In this document: in pieces, positions 13,785 through 31,072 of the stretch | Numbering within the stretch: the stretch's first letter is position 1 | Layout of the letters: each line of letters opens with the position of its first letter | Assembly (NCBI RefSeq): GCF_037975245.1 | Contig: NC_092576.1 | Location: 28,697,111 to 28,761,110 of the forward strand | Source: Apostichopus japonicus | Lineage: Eukaryota > Echinodermata > Holothuroidea > Aspidochirotida > Stichopodidae | Direction: 5' to 3' | Length of the DNA stretch: 64,000 nt | Notes under the pieces: generated by a model | Told to the model about the DNA's origin: nothing | The model's input: the letters and a program-made list of their open reading frames with translations, nothing else | The model's database searches: none | Made by a program: the position numbers and the translations under genes

Positions 13785-13979
13785 TACTTTTTAAGAAAAA
13801 TCGCCCAGGAAAGAACCTGGGCACGAAAACCAAATTACCGAACGACTGATATCCGCTCTCGACCCCAGTCCCCTTGCATCGGGACTGTGACTGCGTGATC
13901 ATCGTCGGGTGCGTATCACCATTCCCCTCGAAAGGGAACAGATACTACATATGATCTTAGCCAAAAGGCCGAGAAGCGA
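13785..13979 (-). mobile_element. U2 snRNA-headed retroposon (SINEU-like), copy 1
   Basis: Read on the minus strand it begins at U2 position 2 and continues through CTTCTCGGCCTTTTGGCTAA and GTGTAGTATCTG-like sequence, the U2 stem-loop I and branch-site-recognition segment (one substitution gives ATGTAGTATCTG). About 45 nt in, it leaves U2 for a different body. The body has three strong hairpins (TTCCC/GGGGAA, CAGTCCC/GGGGACTG, GCCCAGG/CCTGGGC) and ends at a T-rich stretch plus CTTAAAAAGTAT. There is no Sm site or U2 3' domain, so this is not a functional U2 gene. It lies about 670 bp upstream of the LRRC72-like start codon. SINEs with snRNA-derived heads are a known class; whether this family is described is unknown to me. 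Confidence 0.75.
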
Positions 13980-14058
13980 AGTAAATTGTAGATCTTGCGA
14001 AAGAGCGCCATCTATTAAGCTGGCGGCCCCCATGTCTCGTTATAGAATTGTGGGTACC

Positions 14059-14775
14059 GCACCACAATTAGAGTAGTGTTCATCCGCTCAAAAGGTTAAT
14101 ATTTATGCTTTGGCAGGTCTTGCAAGTGACGAATTTAGTGTGTAAGTCAATGGAACAATTAATTGTGGTGCGATATGTAGTAATAATGACGACAACTGAT
14201 TCATTTGATTACACATTTAATGAGGTTTTAAACAACAAAACACAACCAGCAAAACGAACCCAAGTATATAACACGTATAAGGCAGAATAATACATGGAAG
14301 GCCGTAAAGGTCAAAAACACCTACAGCTAAGATTAACAATATAATACAATAACACCACACGATACCTATGCACACAAGTCTCGTACCACAATGAAGTTTT
14401 CAACTGGTATATCCAACCCACCACATGATAGCTGAGATCGTGGCCTATCATGGCACTTGCAAACTTGCATGTCAAGATTTTGAGCTAGAAGAGGATCAAG
14501 TTTAGCATACTAAACCCCCACCCTTCCATCTGCTCGCTTGGAGTAATAACAACATTTAACCAAAGATTTTCTAACTGACTGGTTTATATCACCTTCGATC
14601 CTCCATTTGTTCACACCCATCTGCACTTTAATTTATGCTCTTACATTATAAAGGCAGAACAAACGATGACAGTAACTGATAACATGCTTAAACAAGCTTT
14701 AACTTAGGTACTTTTACCTCTTTTCTCGGACGGTTAACCTTTTGAGCGGATGAACACTACTCTAATTGTGGTCCA
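14059..14775. mobile_element. Non-autonomous inverted-repeat element (MITE-like) with 39-bp perfect TIRs
   Basis: The segment 14061-14099 is the exact reverse complement of 14734-14772 (begins ACCACAATTAGAGTAGTGTT). The element is flanked by GTACC at 14054-14058 and 14776-14780, a candidate 5-bp target duplication. The interior of about 630 bp has no transposase-like ORF. The 61-codon ORF at 14105 shows no family features. Confidence 0.85.
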
Positions 14776-16155
14776 GTACCTATATTATATTCAAAATGGC
14801 TGCGCCCATGCACCTTTAAGATTATTGATTCAGTATATAATTATTGTACTGAATATTTTGCTGAATAACTTAAGTAATGTAACGATGTCATATAGTATGT
14901 CCTCTATAAACATCTCGGAGGTTATTTACCTGCATTTTTCATTTGTTTATCATAAGATGCCTTACCTCAAATTAAATTAAGTTACAAATTTTGGTCATGA
15001 ATATTAGTTTTTAAAGCAGCATTTTGCGTTTGGTCGCCGTTTACCAATTTTTTGACATGTTTTTTACATATATCAATCACAAAACAGCAGACTAAGATAT
15101 TAGCCAAGTTTTTCCCTGCCAGCAACGTTAATTGGCGAGTAATTAAGGATATTTGCAGATAATGAGAAAAGTGTCCACGAAAAAATTCCACATTTAAAAT
15201 AAATCGCATACAGTTCCCCCAAACCCACTAGTTTGAATTCAACCGATCAGAGATGCAGATTTAGTTATGAGCCGTTGCTAAAAATAGATTCAAGACTTTG
15301 CGTTGGTACAACCAGGGAGTTGTTATGGAACTCCCTGGTACAACTGCCATATAGACTGTACACATATCAAGCATGGTGTTGTTTTACGTAATGGTCAATG
15401 ACGTTCGTAATGTTTAAATATTCATGTTATGGGCGAGGTTTATTGGGATCCCAACGGAAAATATCTTGGAGAAAAACAAAGTTGAAAGTTGCAAATTGTT
15501 CGACTTCTATGCCACCATATAAAGTAATCTTTAAATAGATAAGCTAGTTATGTATGTCGTTATGGCACCAGCGAGGTTGAGAAAAATTATAAAAAAGGAC
15601 GCAAAATGCTGCTTTAAGTATTCGTATCGGTCGAGGGTCAAATCGAACTGGATAGGTACGTTGTGTTAATTGGTTCTAGAATTCAATTGTGGTTGTTGAG
15701 AGGCGGCGTGCCACAACTTCAGCGTTACTTCCACTACTTGTTTAATTGTAAAGTGTTTACTTTATGGAATCACTGTTGTTGTTTTATTGACCTATTTTGT
15801 AAGGAGGTATTAAATATTAACTGTTGATTGTCTCAGGTCTCATATATGGAGATTTACATTGACCTTTGTCCAACAAAGCAATTAATTATTATTGTATCAT
15901 GACATGCATATTCAACTCACCACAACTCACTCAGTTAACGTGCACACTGTTAGTATGTATAATGTTTACCCTATACATATAGAGTATATATCACATGAGA
16001 GATTGCCTAGATCTCGATCGTTGTCTTAACATAATGTTAACGATATACAATGCGGATTTTTTTTGCGATCTGAATACAATTCAAATATTGAACGACGCAC
16101 ACTGTTTCATGAAATCCGTTTTAAATCATTCCATGTTGGACATTCAGTTGACGAA
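14776..16155. other. Intergenic DNA upstream of the NXPE-like gene
   Basis: No gene recognised. A short perfect palindrome is at 15311-15339. The promoter of the NXPE-like gene should lie in the right part, but I see no distinctive core element. Confidence 0.4.
15311..15339. repeat. Short perfect hairpin
   Basis: ACCAGGGAGTT at 15311-15321 is the exact reverse complement of AACTCCCTGGT at 15329-15339, separated by 7 nt. It may be the fused ends of a lost inverted-repeat element. No evidence that it is transcribed. Confidence 0.7.
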
Positions 16156-21331
<5,176 letters not shown>

Positions 21332-21397
21332 TAAATATTGATGATAATGTGTATCGAAACATTAAGTTATGATCAGTAATGTTGTTTAATAGAGGAA

Positions 21398-21400
<3 letters not shown>

Positions 21401-21495
<95 letters not shown>
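21401..21495. repeat. (TA)n tract between duplicated units
   Basis: About 95 bp of TA repeat joining unit 1 to unit 2; the likely site of misalignment that produced the duplication. Confidence 0.98.
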
Positions 21496-21496
<1 letters not shown>

Positions 21497-21638
21497 CATT
21501 AAGTACTTATACGAACGATTAAACACTAACATGTTGAGAATCACTTACAAAATTAGTCACTAACTAATCTGATATATTGAATAGATGAAATAATGTCCTA
21601 CATTCTCATATTTCATTGATCGTTTTATTTAATGTAAC

Positions 21639-22011
21639 CAGGGGCGTAACCAGTATGTAGCACTGTAGGCCCGGGCCTACACTTTTTTTGGCTACGTTAT
21701 TTTTCAAAACACCCATAATTCAAATCCATAAGCTTGCTGGACGAGTAAGAGTCTAGACAGGAAAAACTTGAAATGAACGCAAGAATATGGCTTAATTAGG
21801 GTGACCTGGCATGCCGTTTCATTCAACACTTTACCCGCCGAAAAAGACTAGGATCCGCAATTTTGTCAGAATGAACACTAGGGAGGCGCCGTTTCCGGCC
21901 ATCTGGGGGGTTTGTAAAACCAAAACTTTTCTTGTACGCTCCGCGCCAACCGATCTGGCGCTCCGCTCAGATAGTCGTGCCTACATCTTTTAAAACCCTT
22001 GCTACGCCCTG
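21639..22011 (+). mobile_element. MITE-like element with CAGGGGCGTA termini (unit 2 copy)
   Basis: Same element as 19371-19743, carried by the segmental duplication, with the same flanking GTAAC. It is not an independent insertion. Confidence 0.8.
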
Positions 22012-22180
22012 GTAACATATCCTGTTTCTGAGTTTCTTACGTTGTCAGTGATTTCTTTTTAGTCATTGCATTTGACAGTTGTAGACCACTATTATTTGTA
22101 TTTGTTTGTTTTTTGTCCATTAATCAAATTATCGTCAGGATATCTCTCAAATAATTGTCTTTTTTTTATCTTTTAAATAG

Positions 22181-23598
22181 TCGACAGGGCTTTACTGCCG
22201 CCGAAGATAAAGTACGGATACCCTTATGCTCCAACTTCAGCTCTACGACATCATAAAGTAGAACGAAAGAAATTAGAAGAACAAAGAACAAACTCAAATG
22301 AAAGTAGCATAAATGTGGTTGAAAGTTATTTTAAGTCCACTGTAACCGCATCCCAATATTTGGATCTCACGATACAAACTCCGACAGAAAGTAATACCAG
22401 AAACGATGTCATGTGTGCAAATCAGCGCTGTTTTAATGTGACCTGCGGAGTGAACTCGTCAGGAGTCGTAAGCGTAAACATTCAATCCAACGGCCCTGAC
22501 GACGCATCATATTTCTACGTGAGACTTGTCGGCAGCGAAGGATCGGTTCTGGCAACTATAGTTTCAGATCAGGATGAGACCTTGAAAAGGTTAGATGCCA
22601 TGAAGGTGACAACTACCGGCACTTACAACGTATCTATTAAACTCATCTACGACAGCCAATCCTCAGCGTATGGCCTCGATAAACCTCAACGAAAGGAATT
22701 AAATCGAGTGCTTTGTAACAGAAACAGTACTTGCTACATGTCAGTGGATGTAGTGGTCAGCCATGATGTTTTAGCTAGTCATCGAAACAGTCACTTCGGT
22801 TGGAGACCATTTCGTTCGGATGACAAGATATTAACAAACGATAATACTATCCAAATAAGAGATAATGGACAGCAATTCTACTTCCACGAGGCAGCTAATA
22901 AACTGTTCTTCATTAGAGACAATCCACGTACCGAAGAACTAAGGAAATGTATGAGAGAAAAGAAATTTGCCATCATCGGAGATTCTCACGAAAAAATGAT
23001 AGCTAAAGTCTTGAACATTACGCACTCGACCAATATTGGATGGCGAATGTTTCTTCATGGTACAGGAGTTTATCACAACGTCTCCCCCGACAATAATTTT
23101 AAGGCATACGTCACCGGGAAATTACCAGCTGTGTTTGTTCCAGGAAAAATGCTGGAAAATCTAAAAACTGGTGAATACAAGAAACTACAAGCAAAAGAAA
23201 ACTATGATGGATGGGTATTTAGCTCAGGACATTGGGACTTGAGAGATGTCTCGCTAGAAGAATACATGAAACACCTTGAAGAATTATTTCAAAAATGGGA
23301 TGACTTTAGACGAGACACAAAAGTGAATTTATTTTGGAATGGAATACCTTCTTATTCATACAAGAGGGATAGTTGGAGAGGGATGGAACGTAAAACAAAT
23401 ATCAAAATAGGTCTTGCAGATCATTTCACAAAGTTCCTTTGTCAAAAGTTTAACGTCAGTTTTGTGCCCTTCTTCGACTTATCTTTTCCGTTCTACTCCA
23501 AATCGTGCGATACACACCATTATCTTTGTCCAAAACCACCGAGTCCCATCGGAGAAGCTCAACTTAACATTCTGTTGCAAACAATTTGCAATTCCTAA
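22181..23598 (+). CDS. Duplicate NXPE-like terminal exon (neurexophilin-like and PC-esterase domains)
   Basis: Acceptor aaatag then an open frame to TAA, 1418 nt, identical to the copy 1 exon except Arg436 changed to Lys (AGA to AAA). It keeps the GDSH nucleophile and the CDTHHY catalytic motif. No second start-codon or membrane-anchor exon lies between 21331 and 22181, so it cannot by itself encode a complete NXPE protein. It could serve as an alternative last exon spliced to the exon at 18758-18811, since acceptor and phase are intact, or it could be untranscribed. An assembly error joining two alleles is also possible. The start is an acceptor, not a start codon. Confidence 0.75.
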
Positions 23599-23664
23599 TA
23601 AATATTGATGATAATGTGTATCGAAACATTAAGTTATGATCAGTAATGTTGTTTAATAGAGGAA

Positions 23665-23792
<128 letters not shown>

Positions 23793-25150
23793 CAGGGCAG
23801 GTTAAATATTTCACCATGAATAATTCAAGTAAATCGCAAATTTCACCCGACTGAGTTAGGTATGAGCATGCATCTTTATGGACGGGCTGTTTGCAGATCA
23901 AAAGAATTGGGAATGAGGTGTGGGAGGCAGTGGGATTATTATCCGCCCTCTCCCACCTACTTTCTCTTGGAGATGGGGGAATGTAATCAACCGACCCTAC
24001 AAAACCCACAGACGGTCGCCCCTCCCCCCCCCCAGCCAGAGGCCCACACATCTACATCCCACTTGAGATCACAGGGCTGGACAGTCGACGAAAGTCCACC
24101 TCAACCCTGCTACGATAAATATAATCACACATACATCTTAAGCCTACGTCATGTGTATTACCGTCTGCCTAACCTGCCCTACCGTTTGCTGTATTCCTCT
24201 TATTGACGTTCTGGATGTCGAAACAACAATAAAATATAAATGGCATGCATGGGCGGGATATCGGAGGGTGCAAGAGGGGGCATTTGCCCCCCCCCCCCCA
24301 CTTTTTCCCAGACCTTAGTTCACTTTTTTGTGGTTTTTGCAGACAAATGTGCACAACCCTAATCGAAATTATTCCCCCACAACAGCTCTATCAAATGGGC
24401 TTATGTGTTTTGAATCTAAGTCGAATTTGTGTCTAACATCGTAACATGTAGCATGCAGAATAACTGGAACTAGCACATGGTTCGCAGCACAGGTTACGAA
24501 TCCTGGAGCTAACAGACTAGCGATTCAATTCTGCATGTGATGAATCCGCGGCATGTGCTACAGTGCTAGCTTCAGGAATTGATTTTCAACGTTGATGCTC
24601 TACTGAATGCGTTGAATAACTAAATCCAGATAAACAAATTTACGAAAGCCAGATTTGCATATTGGGTATATCAATAATTAATTTCAATACACTGACATAT
24701 GACACCCCCCCCCCCCTCGTGTCATTCAACAATATGCAATGGCAATGCCGATGTAATTTCTTTACTGCTCGAATTTCTGGAGTGATGCATGCAAATCGAA
24801 TAATGTAAATTACAAATTGGCACTAGCACAGTAACAAATTAAATCAATTGTCACAGTATACAGCACTCGGCAGTCTCGGTAGGGCCGATAAAATAATGTG
24901 TGGCTTTGAGTTCCGTTTTTGGATCTATTCTCGATGATGAATGAAACACTTACGTTTGGTATTGCATAAAAGGTAATTTCTTACACACGAAAGTGGGAGT
25001 CGGGGGGGGGGGTAAAGGTATTTTCACTGCCCCCAATATTTGCCAAGAAGTGGGGACCGCGGGGAGAATCTCGAAGTGGGTGCTGAACATATTCTTGATC
25101 AATTCTTGAACATATTCTTGAACAATATCATAACAAATTTTGGGGGAAAG
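23793..25150. other. Repeat-rich intergenic DNA
   Basis: No gene recognised. C-rich homopolymers occur near 24018-24032, 24287-24299 and 24704-24716, and a G run near 25003-25012. The 24245-24310 part, with GGGGGCATTTGCCCCC, resembles the start of the 31073-31502 element. Confidence 0.4.
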
Positions 25151-25199
25151 AACTGTCTAGGTGCGATTTATTGTTACCAGAGTTGTCATTTTTGCTGAT

Positions 25200-25740
25200 C
25201 TAGGATTTCCTTTTTGCTTAAATTTCGACGCGCCGCGCCAACTGATGGTGGTGCACCGCCTAAATAGTGACGTATAAGCTTCAGTTGTACATCACCATAC
25301 AAGTTTGTCTATCCGTCCTCCCTTAATTTACACACGTTCATTAATTGTTAAGATGCAATTTAAAGCCTATATGGGTGTTAATTTTACCGATCTAAGGGTA
25401 CCTTTCATCGAAAATTTCGACGCTCCTTGCCAACCGATGATGGCGCTCTGCTAAGATAGTTACGTATAACAAAAGTTGTACATCACCATCTGACCATATG
25501 TTCTACTATCAATCCTCTTCAAATTTTTAAACGATAATTAACTATCTTGATACAATTGCAGACAAGAGATCCATATTTCAAGGATGGGAACATGCAGCTT
25601 AGAGCACTAGGGAAGTGCCGCTTCCGGCCATCTGGAGGGTTTGTAAAGCCAAAAACTTTCTTGTACGCTCCGCGCCAACCAATAGTGGCGCTCCGCTTCG
25701 ATAGTCTTGCTGGTAGGTGTGCCCCCCCCCCCCCCCACTT
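25200..25740 (+). repeat. Three diverged copies of the GCTCCGCGCCAACC repeat family
   Basis: The conserved core (GTACGCTCCGCGCCAACC, then TGGCGCTCCGCT and AGATAGT) appears near 25226-25270, 25416-25460 and 25663-25705. The first two are followed by GTATAA and TTGTACATCACCAT, suggesting a local tandem duplication of about 190 bp. The third has the CCGCTTCCGGCCATCTGG block also found in the MITE at 19371. Confidence 0.7.
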
Positions 25741-25939
25741 TCACAACTCAAATCCTGCCCTGATGGCATGCGTTCCGTTAAGGGCACAGTTTCATAATGG
25801 CAACTATATGCTCATGTCCAGCGAGTCGATTGTTCTTCAGGCTGCTGGTGTAAATTATCAAAACAAACTTGTAAATGTAGAAATACTTGACCAGTTCCGC
25901 AAAATATCGACTTTTCAAACATTTAATATTTTTCAGTGA

Positions 25940-27394
25940 ATATTCCAGCATAGGGTTATATTACTTATATTGATAGCTGATTAACATTTCATTTATTGGG
26001 AGACTAATTAATGCATTTTCACTGTTTTAATGTCGAAAAATCACTCTCTTTGTTGGCGTCTTAACTGTTTTTTCCCCTTTGGCAGATATTTTATTTGACA
26101 TTTTGAAAACGACACAAATAAGTCATATATGTCTGGAAAAAATAGGTATATTGGTTTACATTTCGGAGTTTTATTTCTAATAAATTCCTTGTTTATCAAA
26201 TAAGCTACTCGATTTAATCATACATAATAAACCCACGACCTAGCCGATCCCCAAATATGCCATTTGTTGTTCATAGTTGATACTTCTACTGTGAAAGTAT
26301 ATATAAAATATCAATAATTGTGTAGTCAAACATCACATAATCATGTTGGTTTAGTATTTATTATATTGCTACCAGAATATCTCTTTCACGTGAGAACGTA
26401 TCATTCGCCTGTGCAGAGTGAGAGCTTTCAGTGTCACATTTCCTGACACCTGCTGCGTTCGTAGCAATTAGTAATTCATTTCAATTTGTTTTATATTCGA
26501 GACAGGATGGATCAAAGGTCGACAGGTGTGTACCAGTGACTTGCGGTATCATTACAATTTAAAGGCAAGAAAGAGTTAAAATTTCAGAAAGGTAACAGTA
26601 GTCGTAGTAATTCAGTGACTTTCGACACGCATATCAGTTAACACTGCGTAGGTGTTGCTCAAATACAATATGTTGTCGTTTAACAATATTTACAACCTAA
26701 TTGCGATTTCTCTTTTAGCAGTCTGTATTTAATTGACCGACCATTAAAGACTGGTCTGAGAAGAAATAGCCTACAGTGACTATTTGTTGTGTCTTCGTTG
26801 TCTCTCCATTTCGGCTCTGTATACTTCCAAGCCATTCTATATATTGCTTGACTTAACATGATATAACATAGTTACAACTACATTGTTATCTTCAGAGAAT
26901 ATACAGCTATAAATAAACAAATCAAAGCAGTACTAGAAACTTGCAAAGAATGACATTTATGTACCTTATCTTTCCATTTACATTCCCAGTACGTCCATAA
27001 CCGTACATGGAATGTCAAAAAGAAGAGTTTGCATTTAGCCTGAATCGATTGGCCATAACCGAATAAGATATGCCGTATTCGGCATCGGGCTAAGCTAGAC
27101 ATTTTAAGAGGGGGTCATAACCCGGACTCTCTTTATCCCGAACCACATATGACCGTCAGTCTACCCCCGTAAGGAACTCTAGTAACAAACACATTATTTT
27201 TGATGCTGTTGCATATGTAGCTGAAGAAAAGAACTTGTCAACGAAACTACTAAAAGAACTATTAATGTACTAATATCGTATCACGCTAAAGAATGCAATC
27301 AAGGCTTATTTCCGGTTGCAATAAATCATCTCTGGAACCTAATTAAATGTGCATGGGTACTCATTCGTTAAGTGAGTTACGAGTGCAACATCAA
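25940..27394. other. Intergenic DNA, nothing recognised
   Basis: AT-rich unique-looking sequence. I find no exon with supported splice sites, no RNA gene and no terminal repeats. Confidence 0.4.
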
Positions 27395-27908
27395 TTTAAC
27401 CGAATACAGCATCAACTTTAAACGAGTACAGCATCAACTTTAAACGAGTACAGCATCAACTTTAAACGAGGACAGCATCAACTTTAAACGAGTACAGCAT
27501 CAACTTTAAACGTGTACAGCATCAGCTTTAAACGAATACTGCATCGACTTTAAACGAGTACTGCATCAATTTTAAACCAGTACATCATCAACTTTAAACG
27601 AGTACAGCATCACCTTTAAACGAGTACAGCATCAACTTTAAACGAGTAAAGCATCAACTTTAAACGAGTACAGCATCAGCTATAAACGAGTACAGCATCA
27701 GCTATAAACGAGGACAGCATCAGCTTTAAACGAGTACAGCATCAACTTTAAACGAGTACAGCATCAACTTTAAACGAGTACAGCATCAGCTTTAAACGAG
27801 TACAGCATCAACTGTAAACGAGTACAGCATCAATTTTAAACGAGTACTGCATCAACTTTAAACGAGTACAGCATTAACTCTAAAAAAGTACAGCATCAAA
27901 TTTAAACA
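27395..27908. repeat. 22-bp minisatellite, about 23 copies
   Basis: Unit ACAGCATCAACTTTAAACGA plus GT, with point variants (CAGCTATAAAC, ACTGCATC). Copy length is almost constant, with substitutions scattered across the array. Confidence 0.95.
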
Positions 27909-27933
27909 CCGATGTCCCTATATCCAGCTGATT

Positions 27934-28222
27934 CACACAGAGATTACATTAACTACTGTAAATCTTGAATTTTATATCACTGGAAAAACTGGAATGTGCT
28001 GATAAATATGATAAATCGGTAGCATGTATTATAAGGTTTACAGTTAGAACTGAGGAAATGTGTAATCCCAACAAATGCATCAAACTGAATTTGTTGGAAT
28101 TACACGTATCCTCAGTGCTTACTGTAACCTTAATAGCAGACGCTACTGATTTATAGCACGATTCAGTTTTTACCTTGGTACAAAACATTAAGGTTTACAG
28201 TAGTTACTGCGTTCTCTGTGTG
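27934..28222. mobile_element. Foldback (palindromic) element of about 289 bp
   Basis: The outer ends CACACAGAGATTACATTAAC and the reverse complement of the right end (CACACAGAGAACGCAGTAAC) match, and the match continues inward over nearly the whole length around a centre near 28078. Consistent with this, the ORFs on the two strands (27965-28156 plus, 27949-28188 minus) encode similar peptides, both containing SSVLTV and ATDL. It directly abuts the minisatellite. Confidence 0.85.
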
Positions 28223-28523
28223 TATCGGAAGATATGTAAGGAATGGGCAACATGGTGTGAAACGAATCTTAATGATAATGCTTCATTGCGCGGTAACGTT
28301 ATGTTTTATGAGTGACAAGTATTGCAGCCGTTGTGTAGAGCATTGATTTGCTGCATGTGTTTGTACCATATGATCTACGCATCGATCGGTACTGTCTGCT
28401 ATCGGTAGTGTATTGATTACACTTGGATGCTAACATTGTCGTGTTTAAGCATGCGCACTGTGTTTTTTCGATTGAGTTGGCATCTTTCTATTTATAATCT
28501 ATGAGTGATATTAGTCAGTTATC

Positions 28524-29150
28524 ATGGCAAGGAAACGGTGAGTAAGTTCAGTTTTCTGAACCTTTGCATGAGTGCTGAATTTTTGCTTTATTCAATCGAT
28601 GCATCCATCATTCACCATTTTATTTGAAACGACATTATTGTTACTTGACACTTATGGTAGCATTGAGTTTGTAATTACAGTCCTTGTGAAACGCCACCGA
28701 CCCCCCCCCCCCCTCCCCCCTCATTATTCGTCATTGGACATTTTTAACCTTCGATGTACAGTTCCTAACTCTTATTCGTGTTTATCATGACACAAAAAAC
28801 CCCTTACATTACTAAATTATGGAGCATTAGTGAATACGACAACGTATGTACTAAGTGTATGTATTTTCCGATATCTGGCATAAAGCTTATCCCGATTTAT
28901 ATTTATTGAAATAATTCTTCGGCGTACACTTAGTGATCTGCAGTATGGCAAAAAGTGACCTTTGACATCAAATTCCAACTTACATCTTAGATCTTTGGGC
29001 TGGAAAGGATGGGCTGCCGTTGTGGTAATCATCGCCGTCCTCCTGTTACTAATATTTTATCTGCTAGCTTACGTCATTTATGGTACCAACGCGGTGCTTC
29101 GAGGGTATTATGGGGGTATTACATGCCTGGAAAACGTATATGAAGACTAG
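28524..29150 (+). CDS. Predicted 57-residue single-pass membrane microprotein
   Basis: Two exons: 28524-28537 (ATG GCA AGG AAA CG, donor gtgagt) and 28991-29150 (acceptor catcttag, stop TAG), phase 2 at the junction. The product starts MARKRSLGWKGW, then has a hydrophobic segment of about 24 residues (AAVVVIIAVLLLLIFYLLAY is its core). It ends in a short tail with GYYGGITCLENVYED. A basic N-terminus before the helix suggests a signal anchor with the tail outside or lumenal. AATAAA at 29444-29449 is a plausible poly(A) signal about 295 nt after the stop. I do not recognise a family. Support is the perfect donor and acceptor plus the membrane-protein composition; exon 1 is very short, so a different upstream exon is possible. 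Confidence 0.55.
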
Positions 29151-30120
29151 TGAGCTACACGTAGACGTGTCTCGGTCATGAAATATCGAACGATTCGAAT
29201 TTCGGTAATGATAACTTACAGAAAATTGCTTGAAATGGGAACAAAACTTGCCATGATATGATGACACTGTAGATTTGTTTTCTTAGGGTTTGTTAATCTA
29301 AACCGCCTGGTAGTTATTAAGGTTGTTGTTTAAATCCCGTAACTCACTTAAAGAAATGTGTTTATGCCTGTCATTGTTAATTTAAGCCAAATACAAAATG
29401 AGTATAAATAGCTATTCCAGTTTCCCTATACATTCTGCTTTCAAATAAATCGACTCTTTAAGGCTTAATATATGTGTAAGCTTATAGGTTTTCACTTATT
29501 GACCGTTGTGTAGAATCTGAGAAATTGGTCTAATGGTCTGTGTGGTATGGACTGAATAGTCCAGCCTTTTTAACTTTCAAAGTTCAAAGTGCATGGTATA
29601 CAGACTCAACCAGGTTGTTTTCAGTGTGTTTTAATGGCCTATAACCTATCTACATTCATTTTGGTCCTAATGTCATCTTTATTTATTGGTCATTTACTAT
29701 TATTTGGTGACTAAATTGTGAGTGACATCTTGTTTGGCAATCTTCTTTCGATTAATATTGCTAACGTCTACTTTACATTACCGAACGACGGAAATGTCGT
29801 AACAAATCCCTAATAATACACTCATAAGACAAAGTGAGAGGCTGAATTAGAAACTATTCGTCTGAAAGATGATGCTTGTAGCTGAGTCGACTATATTCCA
29901 ACCAAACAGAAGTCTCAGTAATATCGATGTCACTATATATATATTTGCCTTTGTCGTTTACCTCCACTTAATTAACATAAAGTCTGTTCTCTTTCGAGAT
30001 CCGGCTTTAGGACTCACAAATGATTTTCTAGTTGGTTAGCATCATGTTTGATCTCTAGAGTAAGGAAAAAAATATGTCACCAAAAACAGAACTATTATTT
30101 TTCGACACAGGTGACAAGCG
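29151..30120. other. 3' flank of the microprotein gene and intergenic DNA
   Basis: The first 300 bp may be 3' UTR. The rest shows no coding signal or repeat that I recognise. Confidence 0.4.
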
Positions 30121-30169
30121 CCTACAGTGGAATTACGACCTACCTTACCGGTTTCGAATCTCTGGACAT

Positions 30170-30255
30170 ACAATCGGCGTCCGTGGCCTGGTGGTTGGGG
30201 TGTCCGCGTGCAGAGCGGGAGGCCCGGTTTCGAATCCCGGTGGAGGCTGGAAGTT
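30170..30255 (+). mobile_element. tRNA-like SINE head
   Basis: A Pol III-type A box (TGGCCTGGTGGTTGG) at 30184-30198 and a B-box-like GGTTTCGAATCCC at 30226-30238 are spaced as in a tRNA. The acceptor stem does not pair well and the B box carries an extra T, so this is a SINE head rather than a functional tRNA gene. It is followed by a T run and a (TA)n tract. Confidence 0.65.
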
Positions 30256-30294
30256 TTTTCACTGTTCCTGATTTTCCGACTCATTAAGATTTTC

Positions 30295-30297
<3 letters not shown>

Positions 30298-30388
<91 letters not shown>

Positions 30389-30392
30389 TATC
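30298..30392. repeat. (TA)n microsatellite
   Basis: About 95 bp, interrupted twice by single-base changes. It lies between the SINE head and the next dispersed repeat. Confidence 0.97.
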
Positions 30393-30393
30393 A

Positions 30394-30600
30394 GGCGCGT
30401 ATCCAGGATTTTCTAACCCGGGGGGCGCGAATTACCATCTAAGCGGAGCGCCACCATCGGTTGGCGCGGAGCGTACAAGAAAATTTCTGGTTTTGATACC
30501 CCCCAGATCACCGGAAATGGCACTTTTCGGGCTTGAAAATGACCAAGCAGATGTACACTTTTGCCTGAGAACCAAGTATTTCCCAAAAGTTTTTTTCCAT
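30394..30600 (-). mobile_element. GCTCCGCGCCAACC-family repeat copy
   Basis: On the minus strand it has the core at 30437-30476 and the TTTCCGGTGATCTGGGGGGT block that in the MITE at 19371 reads TTTCCGGCCATCTGGGGGGT. The end near 30394 (GGCGCGTATCCAGGATTTT) looks like the element terminus. Confidence 0.7.
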
Positions 30601-31060
30601 CCATAACCTTTTTGAAGATTGTAACCAGTCACACATCATGTTCGACCTCATTGCATGTCCTATGGATCATTGCTTTTGTAGGCGATTCTACGTCACGGCC
30701 CACAATATCCGAAAGCCCCACTTTTCAAGGTTTTAAGCCCATTATTTGTTGAGAATTTGAAAATTCACATTTCTCGTGAATAAAAATCACTTCAAAACAT
30801 ACCCATAATGTTGCACAAAATTCAATCTATGGACAACCAATATAGAAAAATCTCCTTGAACCCCTAATAGACAGGTCAAAATTGCACGAGTAGAAGAAAG
30901 TATGATGAAGAATGTTGGTGAGGAAATTTTCGAAAATTCAGACAGAGTTAATTTATTGGTGTAGAAATATTGCAACCTCTTATAATGGCTATTATAAAAC
31001 TTGGTTGAAGGAAATGAAAAATAGCAGATATTTCCGATATCAGGTATATCGAAACCGAAC
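30601..31060. other. Intergenic DNA, nothing recognised
   Basis: Continues from the dispersed repeat copy, of which it may be an extension. No gene evidence. Confidence 0.35.
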
Positions 31061-31072
31061 ACTACACACATA

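Noticed and set aside
27395-27908. CRISPR-like array
   Set aside because: There are no spacers; 22-bp units are directly adjacent with scattered substitutions in eukaryotic DNA, so it is a minisatellite.
30177-30250. Functional tRNA gene
   Set aside because: A and B boxes are present but the acceptor stem does not pair and the T arm has an extra base, so a SINE head is the better reading.
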